Assembly (NCBI GenBank): GCA_013396525.1
Contig: VWYX01000895.1
Coordinates: 21,639-85,638 of the forward strand
From: Chaetorhynchus papuensis
Taxonomy: Eukaryota > Chordata > Aves > Passeriformes > Rhipiduridae
DNA length: 64,000 nt
Direction: 5' to 3'
Position 1 is the stretch's first letter, and the number at the start of each line of letters is the position of its first letter. Below the pieces are notes generated by a model. It was not told the DNA's origin. It did no database searches and was given only the letters and a program-made list of their open reading frames with translations. Both the position numbers and the translations under genes were made by a program. This document shows positions 1 to 13,133 of the stretch, in pieces.

Positions 1-589
1 AAATAAAAGGAAATATTTCAATGTACATTAGTGGCATATGCACCATAAGCATCAGGAGCAGCTGCAAGCAACTAGTGTAAGCAGCATAAAATAAGGCATT
101 CCAGCTTTCTGGCAGCAAGAGGAGGCTGGCTGTTTCCACACCTCTTCAAAGCAGTGAGGACTTGACTCCTCAGAGCAGTAATGGTGCAACAAGTATATTT
201 TTCTGCAATCAAAGGTCATTTTTCTTCTAAAGAAAAAAGTAATAAAAGTGGGGGTTTCATTCTTGAAGAAAATAAATGGGATGGACATAACCTTTAAACT
301 TTATGCTTTGAACCACAGACCAGCAGTAGGAAGCAGTGCCTATGGGGAATTGATTCAAATATGCTGGGTGTTTTTCTTCCTCAGAGTAAATGTGTGAGAT
401 ATGTAAGAGGATTCAGGAGGAAACGCTCCTTTCCTTAATGGCCACAGAAGATAATGTGAGACTATTATAGTCCCTGCCAGTCTCGGTTTGTGGGGATACC
501 CTGTTCCTGCCTTGGTAACTCCTTGGAGAGATCTCAGCCAGCAGGAGAGGGGATAGCTGGCTCTAAACCTCTCTGTTCCGGGGCTGCTT
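1..589. other. Unique AT-rich DNA, nothing recognised
   Basis: No repeat family, RNA gene or convincing coding exon is visible on either strand. Short open frames are at the length expected by chance. Confidence 0.5.
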
Positions 590-1080
590 TGTTAGGCAGG
601 CTGTATATCTTCTGCTGCTAACGTTAAGCAGATGCGGACCACAGGGAAGGTATATATATAAACTTTATTCCTCACAGAGGAAAAACATAACACAACCATA
701 CACCTAGCTCCAAATGGCAAAAATCCCTCCTCGCCCGGGCTTCTTATTCCCCCCTTGATGGGGGGGCCGGGCGAGGAGACAAGCCAATGGGAGACTGATG
801 GGACACTGACATTAACGAATAGGAGGCGGACAGAGGAGGGACAAGGTCAGCAGAGGCAAGTTCGAATTCTGACCAGAGATCCAGGCCTGATGCATAAACA
901 AATAGCCTTATACATAGGCATCAGGTCCCGGGGAAGAATCCAGAACAGGAAACTGCAATCTAGCCCATTTTGATATGGGCTGGTCACTGTAACATGAGAC
1001 AGCAATGAAAAGCCCTTACTACAAAGCAGTGGGGGCACACCTGAGGGCAAGATTGCTGCTTCATGTGGTGTAAAAAACAT
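590..1080 (-). mobile_element. Probable LTR, antisense, boundaries approximate
   Basis: Read on the minus strand, an AATAAA polyadenylation signal (664-669) lies beside a TA-rich tract. It is preceded by GC-rich sequence with a CCAAT-type box (plus gccaatggg near 783) and ends TAACA at 590, the usual CA terminus. This gives a plausible U3-R-U5 order. No second copy and no target duplication was found, so both ends are guesses. It contains a strong hairpin at 727-778. Confidence 0.4.
727..778. repeat. Perfect 12-bp inverted repeat with nested C6/G7 stem
   Basis: Positions 727-738 (ctcctcgcccgg) are exactly the reverse complement of 767-778. Inside them, six C (749-754) face seven G (760-766) across a ttgat loop. 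The result is a two-tier GC-rich hairpin with a one-sided bulge (gcttcttatt). It lies in the U3-like part of the putative antisense LTR. Confidence 0.85.
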
Positions 1081-2555
1081 CACACTTGGGTAGCTCAGAT
1101 GCTAGAAACAGGGTGTCTGCAACAATAGGGAGCTCTGAGACTACTAATTTGTGCTGCAGTAACTCACAGGTCTGTCAGTTGAATAATTTTTGGTCAGTTA
1201 GGGGATTTCATCTGCTGATTCTGCTTGCAAGCAGAGCTTCCAAATCCTGGTGTCAGGTTGTGTCGGTACAGTTGTAGTTCCCCAGTGCATTAGTAAGGTG
1301 TTCTCTAAACATACAGAAGCAATTGAGTTTGTTCACAGAGCTCTGCATATATTTTGGGATGTATTATATACATAGAATCATACAAACTCCTAAATGAAAA
1401 CTTATCCTAATGAAAACAAACTCTACAGCCTGTATGAATTACATATTTGATTCTTAATTTTCAAAAGTCCACAAAAAGTACCAACAAAAAACAACCTGCA
1501 TGAATCAAAGCAAGGTGCAAAATTAGAATCTTGGAGATGTGGGGTACAGCACATCAAGCCCCAAGTGAGAGGCTTCCCACGGTTTGTTATCCAGTAGCTG
1601 CTCTGCTTTGGCAGTTTGTTTTCAGTAACAAACATGCAGAGGGCAGTGTGAAAAATGAACCCAATACGACTCTATAAATAAAATCCCATGCATTTTTTTA
1701 CCATCAGACTGAAAAGGAGACAACTTTTCTTCATCATTCAATACACTTCTAGAGGGCAGTGTGTGCTTAAATTGGTAAGCCTTGTTAAAACTGGAAAGAC
1801 AATAAAATAAAGACTTTTAGGTTTCCAGAGATGATTGGCCTATGCTTCTGTCAGATTCAAGGTGTGAACAGCGTAGACATAACAGATAAGTTTGTCTGTA
1901 AAACAGAGCAGTTAATGTAAGACACGTAGTTAATGGAAAGTAGCAGTTAGAGCTAATGTGATGATAGTGTCACTAGAAGACCAAAGCAGAAGACACCAAT
2001 GCAGTCTCTGCATGATATCATGGGCAGTATGGAACCTTTGGACAAGATTTATCAAGGAGACCATCCCGCTGATTCATGAGGTACAGGAAAGGATTGCCTT
2101 GCTTTCCAAACTCCTTCTCAGAGGAGAATCTGGGTGTGGCTGCATCCAGTCCCAGACTTGGTGAATGGTTTATGTCTAATGGGTTATATATGTGTGGTTA
2201 AGCCTTTATGTGCTGTTGTCCCAGAGAATCAAGGATGACAACCCACATATACAGGATAATATAAACGGTAAATTTATTGCCACATCCTGTCAGAAAGCAG
2301 AGTTTTTCACATCCTCAAATGTTTAACATTTTGACTGATTAATCAGGCTTCTTTCATCCGTCTTCAACAAGAGAAGCGGATGATGCTCCCTTCTCCATCT
2401 ACTTTTTCTGATAATTTTTGTCAGTAAAGAGAATTCCAAGGTACTTTCTCCCCAGTTAGGTGCTGCACATGTCTGGGATTAGTTTTTCTGTGATGCATAG
2501 TTACTGTTTATGTTGAAAAGAGTGTCATGAAAATCTTATCTTTATGTGTGTGTGT
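1081..2555. other. Unique DNA with one possible decayed repeat
   Basis: No coding exon or RNA gene seen. The stretch 2190-2480 has a minus-strand polyadenylation-like signal (plus tttatt near 2273) and a small inverted repeat (gttgtcc/ggatgacaac). It might be an old LTR, but no ends can be defined. A (TG)10 run starts at 2545. Confidence 0.4.
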
Positions 2556-2564
2556 GTGTGTGTG
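2545..2564. repeat. (TG)10 microsatellite at an LTR insertion site
   Basis: An uninterrupted TG run whose last bases are shared with the start of the adjoining LTR. The LTR target duplication (gtgtg) comes from this run, so the element inserted into a pre-existing TG repeat. Confidence 0.9.
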
Positions 2565-3277
2565 GCAGGACATCCTCCTCTCTCTCATGGCTAGGGCATC
2601 TGGAAGAGATAACTTCAGGCCAGATCAATAGCCCAACAAGGAGTCAGAGAGCCCAGGAAGGGGTCACCTCTAGGTGCCCGAGAGTCTGAGCCCCAGCCCA
2701 GAGTACACATCTTGGTATGAGAGCAGATGTGGGAAGAGATAAAAGAAAATAAACATCGGTGACCAAACGACACGGTTCTTATGTCTATAAAAGCACACGC
2801 GAATTATCATGGAGGCAGAACCCTTCTACACACATGCCCTGAAAGCATGTGAAACTTCTTCCTGGATTTTGGACACAAATTCCATGGTTACTCTCCTGGG
2901 AATTGAGGGAAAGGATTTCTATGTGTCCTCCATCACAAGTTGGATGGTAAGAAACATTGGACCCTAAGTTATATTATTTCTTTGCCAGCTGTAAAATTAA
3001 TGGGTACCTTTAACTTTGTACTGTATTTATTTACTAGTAGTCTCTTTTTGTTCTATTCCTGTGTAGTAAGTAGTCTGCCCAAAGTCTTATGTCTGTTAGT
3101 TTTGCATCTATTAAATAAATAATTCATTCTATAACAGACTGAATTGGCCATTATTAAAGAACTTACGAACGAGAGTGGGTTTTGGGGTTCTGTCCACCTC
3201 AATAAAGCTCCTGCCTGCTGCTGGAGGCCTGGGCAAAAGGCAGGGATTTATCTAACCCTTCACATCTATTCATAACA
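2561..3277 (+). mobile_element. Complete solo LTR, ERVL-like, 717 bp
   Basis: Starts TGTGGCAGG and ends TAACA, with the 5-bp duplication gtgtg on both sides (2556-2560 and 3278-3282). It has a TATA box (TATAAAA, 2786-2792) and polyadenylation signals at 3114-3119 and 3201-3206, which fix the plus orientation. A second copy of the same family is at 34393-35074. The 3' half aligns almost throughout, the U3 part much less. No internal retroviral sequence adjoins either side, so it is a solo LTR. Five-bp duplications are typical of ERVL; the class call is inference. Confidence 0.85.
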
Positions 3278-3282
3278 GTGTG

Positions 3283-6200
3283 TGTGCAGCTGCATGGGGT
3301 CTGTACTTATCTTTTCCCCTTCAGCAGGTGTTGTGTGTGGGCCCTGCTTGGGGGAAAGATTCTGGCTTCTTCTTCTGTGAACCCAAACAATCAGTTTTGT
3401 TTGACACAAGCCTCTTGCAGGATTGATGGAGTGCATTGGGCTGCTTCCAGGCTGTCAGAGAGGTTGATTGTCCTAATTTTCTAGTGACAAGGTGAATGAG
3501 AGATGATGCTTAGAGGAGCCCATTCTTCATCCTCAGCCACAGGGATCTCCAGTGCAGCCAGTCTATGAAGACCCACAAGGCATGAATGGAGGCAACTGTG
3601 CTCCAAGCATGACCCCAGGCACAAGGTGGACCATCATAGGATGAGGGGCAGAGCTGGAGCTTCTGTACTCCTTCTGTCCCTTTGTAGATCTCAAAATTCT
3701 TCTGTTAAGCTGTCACAGAAAACTAAGAATGTATAAGCTTGGGGCTGCATCAGAAATCTGGGAGCAATCCACAAATATACAGTGTCTCACACTCGACATC
3801 TCTTCTATTGGGTCTGAAGTATTCGTTAAAATAATAGAGAGATTTATTAAATATTGCTTGCAAGTTTCACATTCCTTCATTATTTGAAATCTTCCATGCT
3901 TGGACAGAAGTTTTTCAAAGTCCTGCTTCGCACATTGTGCTAAAAACAGAGCAAACTGGCTGACAAGCAGGTTAACAGACCACAGAGAAAAAAAGGCAGT
4001 GAAGCAAAAAGTGTAATTGCCTGCAAAGCTGTCACCTGCAGTATCTGTATAGATATTTTCCATTTAGTACTGTCCAAGCCAGAGTAAAAGAGCAATAAGG
4101 AATTCAGCCTGAAGGCACTGTAAGAGCTTGTGCTGGTGGGGTTGCTGAGCAGATGATGTCAGGAGTACCAGATGGATGTTGGCATTTCAGACCAATCCTG
4201 TGTTTTACTTCAGTGTTTGCTGTCTTGAGGGTTACATCCAGCTGAGCTAGGGAACACCTACCATTGCTCAGCTGCTAGCATCTGACCATATTTTCTCCAA
4301 CACAATATTATGATTCAAACAAGTGATATGTCTCCCATTTTAGAATTGCATACTGAAGCAGAGAGCTGCTGCAAACCCTGGTCTTACGAAACAGGTTGTA
4401 ACTTTAGGTTCTTCTAATTCTCGGTGTCCACTGTAAGAAAGGATAACATGCAGTCTAATCTTATCTATAATTTTGTAGGTTTATCTAATCCAAGTTTCTT
4501 TTTATTTTCTTTTGGTGGTAACATTTTATTTAGAATTAAACTTCAAAATAACACCAAAGTATCTGAGGGAATGTTCCATCCTCTTTGCTGGCTGAGCATG
4601 TGGTGACAGCATCATCAACTGTCCTGCATCACTAATTTTGAGGAGGATAAAATTGGAACTGCTATGGACTGGTCTGACATTGAAAACTGATATTAAAGTA
4701 CTTCAATAATTCCAAGGTTTTCAATGGCTTATACAGGATAGGTAGAAAGATAAAGAGATAGAGTTCTATAATTTTTACTTCTGGTGTCTTAATATTTTCT
4801 ACCATAATGAATTATGGAGGATATTTTTGGTAATGCAACTGATGGAATCAGGATGGCAAGATAGAAGGGTTTGGGGACCTCCCATCCCCTACTTAGCAAC
4901 ATTGCTCATATATTTTTTTCTGTCCAGGTTGTTATTTCTGGTTTTGCCCAGTATATTTCAAAGTTGCCGCAGCTGCATATCTGTCAATGACTGGAATGTG
5001 GGTTTCTATTTTCTGGTCTTTTCAATTGTTAAGTTTTCCTTCCTAAGGGTAGAGAGTTTATTTCCTTCAGTGCAGTCCTTCAAGATGGGGGCTGTTCTCA
5101 ATGAGTTTTAGGAAGTTATTTCCACTAGCTGTCTTTAAAAACTGTGTGCTCCTAGCACTCAATTTAGCAGGACTAGCACCTGCTTCATTATTTTATGCAC
5201 TTTATTTTTTTTTACTTCTCTCAATCATCTTAATATGAAAATCATCTTTAGCCTTTAATTTGCATAGTTGTCATGCTTCCTCTGTGTGTGTGCATGTAAC
5301 ACCAAAAACAGAAGCTGTTCATGCTCTTTACTTCCCAGCTTGACTATCTGGGTGACGGAAATTTCTTGGGAGATGCTGTGCACTGTCCCAGCTCCAACTA
5401 AGTCCCATCAATGAGTGAGCTGTGAGGCACAGAACTTCCCTGGAGACACAGAGTGCCCCAAGTAGGAACTGCTCCTGTTTTAGTGCTCTACCTGATCATG
5501 TTTCCTTCTTTCCAGGCCTTCTTCCCCCCTACATTTTGTCGTTTAGCAATGTCCATTTCATTCTGCTTCAGCTAGATTTTAATGTGAGAATAATACTACA
5601 AGCAAGAAGCAACAGAAGAAATAGCTTTCTCAACCAGGACAGGCCCATCTGCTTTTGCAATGTTATCTGCTTTTGCAATATTGTCTGCCTTCAGCTTCCT
5701 ATAACTACCTCCCTTCAGTAGTCAACACATGACAAAATGGCCTCACTTCTACCTAATTCTTACGCTTGGGCTTAGGCTCAAAATGCTGACTTCATTCAAG
5801 TGAATGTCATTCTAAAAATTCTGTATGCCAGATAACTGTGACAGGGACAGAACTTCACGGTCTGGTTCTGTGCTGGTTTTGGTACTGACTTGTTTGATAT
5901 TAGTCCATCTGCTTCCCTTAAGATTGGTTGTCTAATACGAGTGCTGATCCTTAACTGAAAAGTCTGAACACTTTAAGTAGGGATCCATCAACGGTTATAG
6001 CAAGCAAAAAGCTTCAATTCACACATGCAGACACAATAAAAACAGAAAAACCAGAAATCATCTGCTACAGCCCCGTGCCTCTTATCCCCTCATCAATTAC
6101 AGGTCAGCTGATTGTGCAGCAGCTGCTGATGTACTCTAACAAAAATTGTTACCAGTGCAGCTTTCCTTTATATGTGTGATATAGTATCTTGATCTATGTC

Positions 6201-8048
6201 AGTGGCAGGGGTGAGGATGCACAAGTTGGGGAGGAGCAAACATGGAAGTCACTGGAGAAAACCCATGGCAGGCTGTCCTGCTCGTGAGTCTGGGTTCTGC
6301 TGCTCAGGCACTGAATTTAGAAAAAATTGGTCCACGTGTCATGTATCTTAGAGCACTTACCCATGAAAAAGGAGAATAATCTCTGCAATATGAAGTGCTT
6401 TGAAGTCTCTTCTGAGCAAGAGAGACAGACCGTTTAGTGCCTTTTCTTCTAATGGGGCTCTGATACTTAAATATGCAGCAGCAAGTCAGAAGAATCAATT
6501 TGTTGCTTCTGTGATGGGCATAATTCATCCTCCCTTATTGAAAAGATCAAAGATGCAGAGGCAACTCTCTGCTTCCAAGTAAACACTCCTTTTATGCTCC
6601 TTTAGAATAAATACCAGTCAGTAAGAAGGTTAGCATAAAAGGCTTTTATGCTTCAGGCTTTTACCTGAAGTAGGTGTTTTGTCATGGATTAATGGCAAAT
6701 CATAATACATTATTTACCAGATAATAAGTGTGATAACTGTTCTTATTTATCATGAGCCTACCTCAGCTCATTCTCCTTTCATTTCTTCAGTCGAGCTGCC
6801 TCTGGAGATCTGCAAGACAAAAAAGTCCAAAAGTCATTCCAACAATTTTTACTCATAATGACATCCTGATTACCTCCTAATTGAGAAGTGTCAGACACTT
6901 TAGGTAATGCCACTGGAGCCCCATTCTCATAGCATAATGATGAGAGTCCTTGTCTGTCTCACAGACACCCAGAGAACTGCATCCCCTTTCTCTAATAACC
7001 ACATCTCCAGATGAATTAGGAAGAAAGTTTTATTATCATTACACTTTCCCTATAACAAGAGTGGGATGTTGATGCATAGATATGATATTATGGAAGCAAT
7101 GCAACTGTGCATTGGGCTCAATTCCAGGACTGCATTGTAGCATAGCATTTTGGCTTTCAGTCAAAAATCTGTCTCGTCTTGTTGAGATAGTGTGAAGATA
7201 ATCCTTCCCTTTTTTCTACCTCTGTATTTACATTTCTGTAAGGTGTTGCAAAAAATAAAGGTCACATGCAGAAGTACTCATTGCTGTAGGATTAGAAAAA
7301 GAATGGGATATATGTAAATTGTTAAAAAAAATTAGAAAGGTCTGGGCCTCAACCCTGCAGGAAGCCCCAGGCCTCTGGGCAGAGCTCCGTAAATAATGTT
7401 TTATTGCCTTGGACAGCAGGGTGTTAACAACTCCCCCAGCTGAAGGCTTTTTTCAGTGCCTCATCCTCTGCAACTAAAGAAATACTAGACTGAAGGACAC
7501 ATCCAGCAACCTAAATGTGCTCATGTCTAGTCGATCCATTGCCTGCCTGAGCTTGGATGACCCATGAGCCCCTTACAGTGAAGGCATTTTGAAGTGATTT
7601 GAGTTGGAAAGCATGGAATTGTACCCATTTGCTGCTAGGTTTATTGGCAGCAGCTGGTGATGTGAATCCAGAGCATGACTTGGAATCGCACTTCAGGAGA
7701 TCTTGTAAGCTTCCTTCACTACTCTGTCTGTGTTTTCCTTGGTAGATATTTCTTTAGTGGTATTGGCTGGTGTAATCAAAATTTGCCAGTAACTGGAAAA
7801 CTGCAGTCTTTAATAAGGAGTGTAACTTGATAATGTAGAATATTGAAAATGCACATAAGAATTTGTTAAGTCATAAAAGTTGCCTGTTATTGCCTGCTGA
7901 GCAGCAAGTAGGATCCTTTGAGATTTCAGAAAAAATGGATTGTTACTGGATAACGCCTTATGTTGCTGAACTGATTCAAGTTCAGGGGAATGCCCTCTAT
8001 TTTGTGTCTCTTGAAAAGCTAAATGATATCCCTCTGTGAATGAACTGT
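3283..8048. other. Unique AT-rich DNA, no gene or repeat recognised
   Basis: Scanned on both strands for CR1 ends, LTR termini, RNA genes and coding exons; none found. The longest frame (3713-4063, minus, 116 codons) has no recognisable domain and no codon pattern that separates it from chance. Confidence 0.45.
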
Positions 8049-8585
8049 GTTGATAGAAGGAAAAGACTCCACTACTGAAGTAAGTAGTAAAGTAGGTATG
8101 TTTATTCCAGCGCTGGGATGCATGGGGGAATGTTTCCTCCTAAGGCATGTGTGCCGACAGCTGCTTTCAGCTTGGTATATATCAGGTTACAAGCTCCATA
8201 TTCATTAAGTTTCCCAATACGCCTATACATATTCATTACCTAGCCCCGCCTAGCCTTGCCTCGTATTAAAATGAACTCAAGAGTCATTTACACCTGCGTT
8301 GCGCTTGCGCAGTGTTGTCTGGTGGTCGTTGGCAGGAGTCTTGGGGATGACGTAAGAGTCTTCCTCAGATGAAGTAAGGAGTATTCGTCATTCTGAACTT
8401 TTCACCTTGCTTTCCTGCGCATGCTCTTTATGTCTCCGGCCCAATTCCAAATTCCAAGGCTGGTCTGAGTTTGTTTTAGGTTTAAAAACAGGATCTTTGG
8501 TTAAGATTCCTTCCCCTATCAATAGTCTTGTATCTTCTAGGCACAATAAGTGTTGAGCAGGCTGTATGCTTCATTTTCTTTAACA
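8049..8585 (-). mobile_element. Solo LTR-like element, antisense (family A)
   Basis: On the minus strand it begins TGTTAAAG (8585), passes GC-containing U3 sequence, and has AATAAA at 8101-8106 followed by a short U5-like tail ending near CAACA (8049). The block around the signal (plus ggtatgtttattc, then gcatggg and cctcctaa.g.catg) recurs at 13.2 kb in a diverged second copy. No clear target duplication was found, so the ends carry an error of some tens of bases. Confidence 0.6.
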
Positions 8586-9248
8586 AAGAGCTTTTTAGCA
8601 AATAATTTACCCTCTGCTCCCCCTTCCCCCGATTCAGTGTGAACTGAGCAGGAATGACGTATTAACACAAGCTGGAAATATAAAGAGCCCTCTCAAATGC
8701 TGATGTGTTACTAATGCATTTATTGCCCTGCCTAACACATGGTAGCCAGTCTCTCTTGTCACAGAGAGAGCACAAGTGTTACAGTCTATATTCTAGGAAT
8801 TTTTAACCATTCGTTTTTGTTAAAATGCTGTTCTGGGTCTTCAGAGTGTTCTTTCAAGCTTCTCTCATTCTAATCTCCAAACCTTCCTTGAAGTCCTAGA
8901 GCCCTCCACCAAAAGTTTGTTGGGAGTTTGAGCCAACCTGTTTCATCCCAATGCTAATCAGTCTCTTCTCCCAGTGAGTTAGGCAGAGACACCTCTTTGT
9001 GTAAATTAGTGTTTGATAACTAAAAAAGACTCTCTAAAGTACAATTTTTGTTTCACATCTGTGGTAAACTATCCTTTTGTTTCTCTTCACGTGATACCAT
9101 GACTGATTGTTGTTTTTCAGCTCTTCTCCTGGGTAGGACTGTTGCAAAACACGGATTCCTAGATAGGAGTGACATTTCTCAATCTGCCTGGGAAATGGCA
9201 AGCAGCCTCACAGAAGTCATGTGGTAAAAGATACCAGTGTAGTCATCT
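8586..9248. other. Unique DNA, nothing recognised
   Basis: No repeat, RNA gene or exon recognised between the LTR and the CR1 fragment. Confidence 0.4.
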
Positions 9249-9520
9249 GGATCACAGAGTGCCAAATGCTTTGGGTCATAAGGGACCTTAAAGACCATCT
9301 AGTTCCAACTGCTGTGCGCAGGGATACTTTGCACTAGACCAGGTTGCTCAGAGCTCCATCCAATCTGGACTTGAACATTTCCAGGGATGAAACCCACAGC
9401 TTCTCTGGGCAAACCTGCTCCACTGCCTCACTATCCTCACAGTAAAGAAATTCTTCCTAATAGCTAATCAATCTTCCAGTTTTAAGCCACTCCCCTTTGT
9501 TGTGGGACTGCATGCTGAAA
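9249..9520 (-). mobile_element. CR1 LINE, 3' end fragment, antisense
   Basis: In the plus direction it opens with a degenerate CR1 terminal octamer repeat (cacagagt) and runs through the reverse complement of the CR1 3' UTR: ggaccttaaagaccatctagttccaac, then the loss-of-consensus stretch ccaatctggacttgaacatttccagg and the tail ctgctccactgcctcactatc. This is the usual 5'-truncated form. Divergence is high, so the copy is old. The inner boundary near 9520 is approximate. Confidence 0.85.
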
Positions 9521-11950
9521 GAATGAAGACTTTGCTGGGAGAGACAAATCCATCCAGTTACCAGATGGGCTCTACTCTGCCATAAATACCTTTTCTTGTG
9601 CTTCCAAAGGGCAGTACTGTACCTCAGAGAAACCTGCATTTGCATTCAAAGTCTTTGTATTAGAAAGCAAGTCTCCTGGACAAGTGGGGTAAATCCTGAT
9701 GATTTGGTTTCTGCTCACCTGGCTATGGAGGTCATGTCCAATGGAGTCACACTGGTGGCTGAGCTTTTGGCAAAATCCAGTTCTCAGAGCAGTAAGAGGC
9801 CAAATCCATTGAAGTCGGTGTAAAAGAATTACATTTGCTTCTACTGACTCCTGCTACTGAATCCAACAGTCACAGAATTGCACTCATGACTGGGACTTGT
9901 TTAAAAGTGTTGTTACATCACACTTGATACTGCTGGAGACGTATCAGATAAATTGCTACAAAACGGAATTTTTAAATATGTATTTTATTAGTGCAGCAAG
10001 CCAGAAGAAAGTGTAAATTTATTGTATTTAATACATCTTGCAGAGAGTGCCTTCTGAGAAATTGTCTTCTGCTCTACAGTCTTCTGGTAAATTTGGACTA
10101 TAGTTGTTAGACACAGCTTGATTGAGACACTGCTAGCAAACGAGAAGGAGAAGATGTTCTCATTTCAGTAGACATTGCCAAACAAAGCAAAGTTGAAACA
10201 AACTTCCTATCAGCATTATTCTGCCAGCCAGGGTAAGGAAGGTTTTCTTTCTTTCAAACATTGTATGAATTCAGGCCAAATAATGAAGATGACAAGCAGT
10301 CCCCAGTTACATATGGGAAAAACTAGCTCATGCTGACTTATATGCAAGTGGATTTATGCTTATCAGAGAGTGACATGACATAAACCATGCTGTCTTTTGC
10401 AAAGTATTTATGGCCAAAATCTTGTGTAGTGAGAGATTCAGTAGGTTAGGCAGGGTGGAAACTAAATTGATTCTCTTTGGATGAGATCGGTAATGGCTAA
10501 TAGTGCCGCAAAGGGATCAAACTGCTTTCGAGTGCCAGGGAGCTTTAAGTTTTTATAGTGGTTATAAGTTTTTCTGGTTTTGACATTGTTTGATATGAGA
10601 TGCTTTCATGCTCTCTCAGGAAGTGAGTGTGTCTAGCAGAAGAACATCAAAATTGCTGAAAGTCAGTGACACAACAGGTTGTAGTGTCTTTTAATGCAAA
10701 TCTCCAACAATTTCTACCATAAAGGGAAAAGGACCAGTGCAAAGTGTACCTTTCTCTCGTGACCAAAAAATGATCTGCAGTGAGAAAATATAAGAAACAT
10801 TAAATATGCACTTCTGCCTGAAACGCACACCAGAAAACAAGAGAGTCCTGGGGATGTATGTGTTAAGTAACTAAATTCAGACATGCATGGCTTATGGTAT
10901 CAAAGTTCCATTATTGCTTTCATAAGTCATGATGCTGTTTCTCTGCTTTTCTATACCCTCAGTGGCAGGAATTTCTAGTCAGAGCTCACTTCTGTATCTT
11001 CCACAGTGATAAAAGTTTCTACTATATCCAAATCAGGATGAAGGCTGGGAATAAAACTTGCCTGTATTGAACTCAGTGAAGGAATATAAAGGCAGTATCA
11101 TGCATTTGCTTAGCTGGTGTTTGGCCGAGTCTTGTTTCTGCAAGTATCAGTGTTGAACTGACAGCACAGCCTTTTGTAGTGAGGCATATTTGTCTAAATG
11201 CTTCCACATAAGCTAAGTATCTTTGTGCTGGGGTCTTCTTCCCCCTCATCCTTGCATACATATACTGCCTTAGGTTTTGACACTAACAGCAGCACAAATT
11301 AATCAAACTCTGAAAAGTTTTCCCATCCATATGATATTTCACTTCAGAGCAAGATTTGGAGACTTGTATGGCAATGCACACACTTTCAGGGAAAGAACTG
11401 GGAAAATCAGGACAGACTGGTAAGTGTCCCAGCTAACCGCTCTCCCTTCACACAATACTGACTTTTTCTTCAAAGAAGTCTCACTCAGAGCAATCTCAAT
11501 TTTTCATCACAGAAATTTCCAGTGCGCTCCCAGGGGGTTTACATAAATCTCACTGTTCTTATTCATTTTTTTTCTTTTCACACCTCCCACACCTAAGTCC
11601 CTGTGTTGCCATTCCTTTAAATCTTTTATCCTCAGGTTAGTACTGATGGCAATACAGATTACCCATCACCACCTCCAGATATTGCACAAAGTCTTCTCCT
11701 GTTCTCAGCCTGTCATGCTTCCAGCTACAGAAGTGATGAAAGAAATTTGAAAGGAACAAATAATGAACCAAGTTCAGTGCATTTCCCTTTTTACAGCTTA
11801 TTACTTTCTGGATGTTTCTTTTGACTGGTCTTCAGCCATTGTGGAACTAACTCTGAAGTGGTTCCTGAAATATCTCTTCCTCTGCTAGAAGTTAACAGCA
11901 GCATATGGGCATCAAGTTAAACAAGTGCTTCGTTCTGACTCTAGCTTTCC
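9521..11950. other. Unique AT-rich DNA, nothing recognised
   Basis: No repeat family or convincing exon seen. The short frames near 9.6-9.8 and 11.1-11.3 kb lack domains. Confidence 0.45.
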
Positions 11951-11976
11951 TTTTTTTTTTTTTTTTTTTTTTTTTT
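11951..11976. repeat. Poly-T tract, 26 bp
   Basis: An uninterrupted run of 26 T. It is not obviously the tail of a retroposon: no homologous body lies next to it and birds have few poly-A SINEs. Confidence 0.95.
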
Positions 11977-13133
11977 AAGTAAAGTATTTTCCTCAGCAGG
12001 ACCACACTAGTTAGACCTCTGAGTGCATAAGTGGCAATCAGACACATGCAGTCTCTGACAGAAGAACTCCATGGAATCAGAGAGGGGATAAAAGCACGAC
12101 AAAACTCCCCAAAATCCCCAACAACAACAAACTAGCTTAGAGTTTCCTTTCAGTCTCCAAATCTTACCTTGCTGAGCAATTTTCTAAGGAACACTAAACG
12201 TAGAAGGCCTAATGAGTTCACAAACAAGGGCAGATCATTGCCTAGCTAATGAAACAGGTTCTCAAGCCTAATATACAATCTTCAAAAAGTAAAAGAGGTG
12301 TAAGGAGCTCTGTACAGCCTAGGCTGTAGTTTCCAGGAGCTCAGCTCCTGGTGTGGAAGTGCCAGTGCCTCTTGCTACTGTCTGCCTTCGCATGAGGGAT
12401 GGTGGGATGGCTGATGCTGTAGGGTGCTGCAGTGAGTCACCATATATTCCTGTCAGGAGCTGCTACAAGCCTGGGTTTTCATTTAAACACCTCCCCCTCT
12501 GATGGATTTGCATTCAGTTTTTATGAGGTGGGAGTTGGAAGTGAGTATAAATAACTCTTATCCTTCCCCTGTTTCTGCACTGGCAGGACCCTTCCTAGAG
12601 CTTTGGGTTTTCTCCTTTACTTTGCTAGGGTTAATTCAATTTTTAAAGGCCTGTACCCTTCGAAGTGAATCACCCTTGTAATTTAGCAGCAATACAGGAA
12701 TCCTTCTCCATTCTTTAATCAACCTGGTTCATCGATCAGAATAATTTTTGGGACGCTCTGGAAGCTTTTGGGTCAGACTCTTGGAGTTTAAGATGTCAGC
12801 ATGAGTTGATTTGCTCAAAGAGAAGAGTCCTATCAGGGCTGATGAATTCCTAACTCCAGTATTGACACTGACAGTTCATTTATGTCCATCAGCTCTATGC
12901 TTTACATAAAACTTGCAAATAAAGAAGTTTATTTGTCACTAGTGGATAGAAAGCTGATGGAAAGAGGCGTGGATTAGTCAGACTTCAGTGATTATTTTCG
13001 GGAAAAGATACAAAGTTAAGAGCTAGCTCTGAGGTATGAAGTGAAAAATCTGATTTTCTTTTAAATGCAGATGAAACAGCCACTCATCCTTATATTCTGT
13101 ATTTACACCACACATTAATTTGTCTCTGGGAAT
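11977..13133. other. Unique DNA, nothing recognised
   Basis: No repeat, RNA gene or exon recognised. Confidence 0.4.

Noticed and set aside
727..778. Hairpin as a bacterial-type terminator
   Set aside because: The window is avian nuclear DNA, so Rho-independent terminators do not apply; no U-tract follows.
866..877. gttcgaattc as a tRNA T-arm
   Set aside because: No matching acceptor, D-arm or anticodon arm nearby.
2190..2480. Possible further antisense LTR
   Set aside because: Only a polyadenylation-like signal and a small inverted repeat; no ends, duplication or second copy.
3713..4063. 116-codon minus frame as a host gene
   Set aside because: No domain, no repeat support, no splice or promoter context; within chance expectation over 64 kb.
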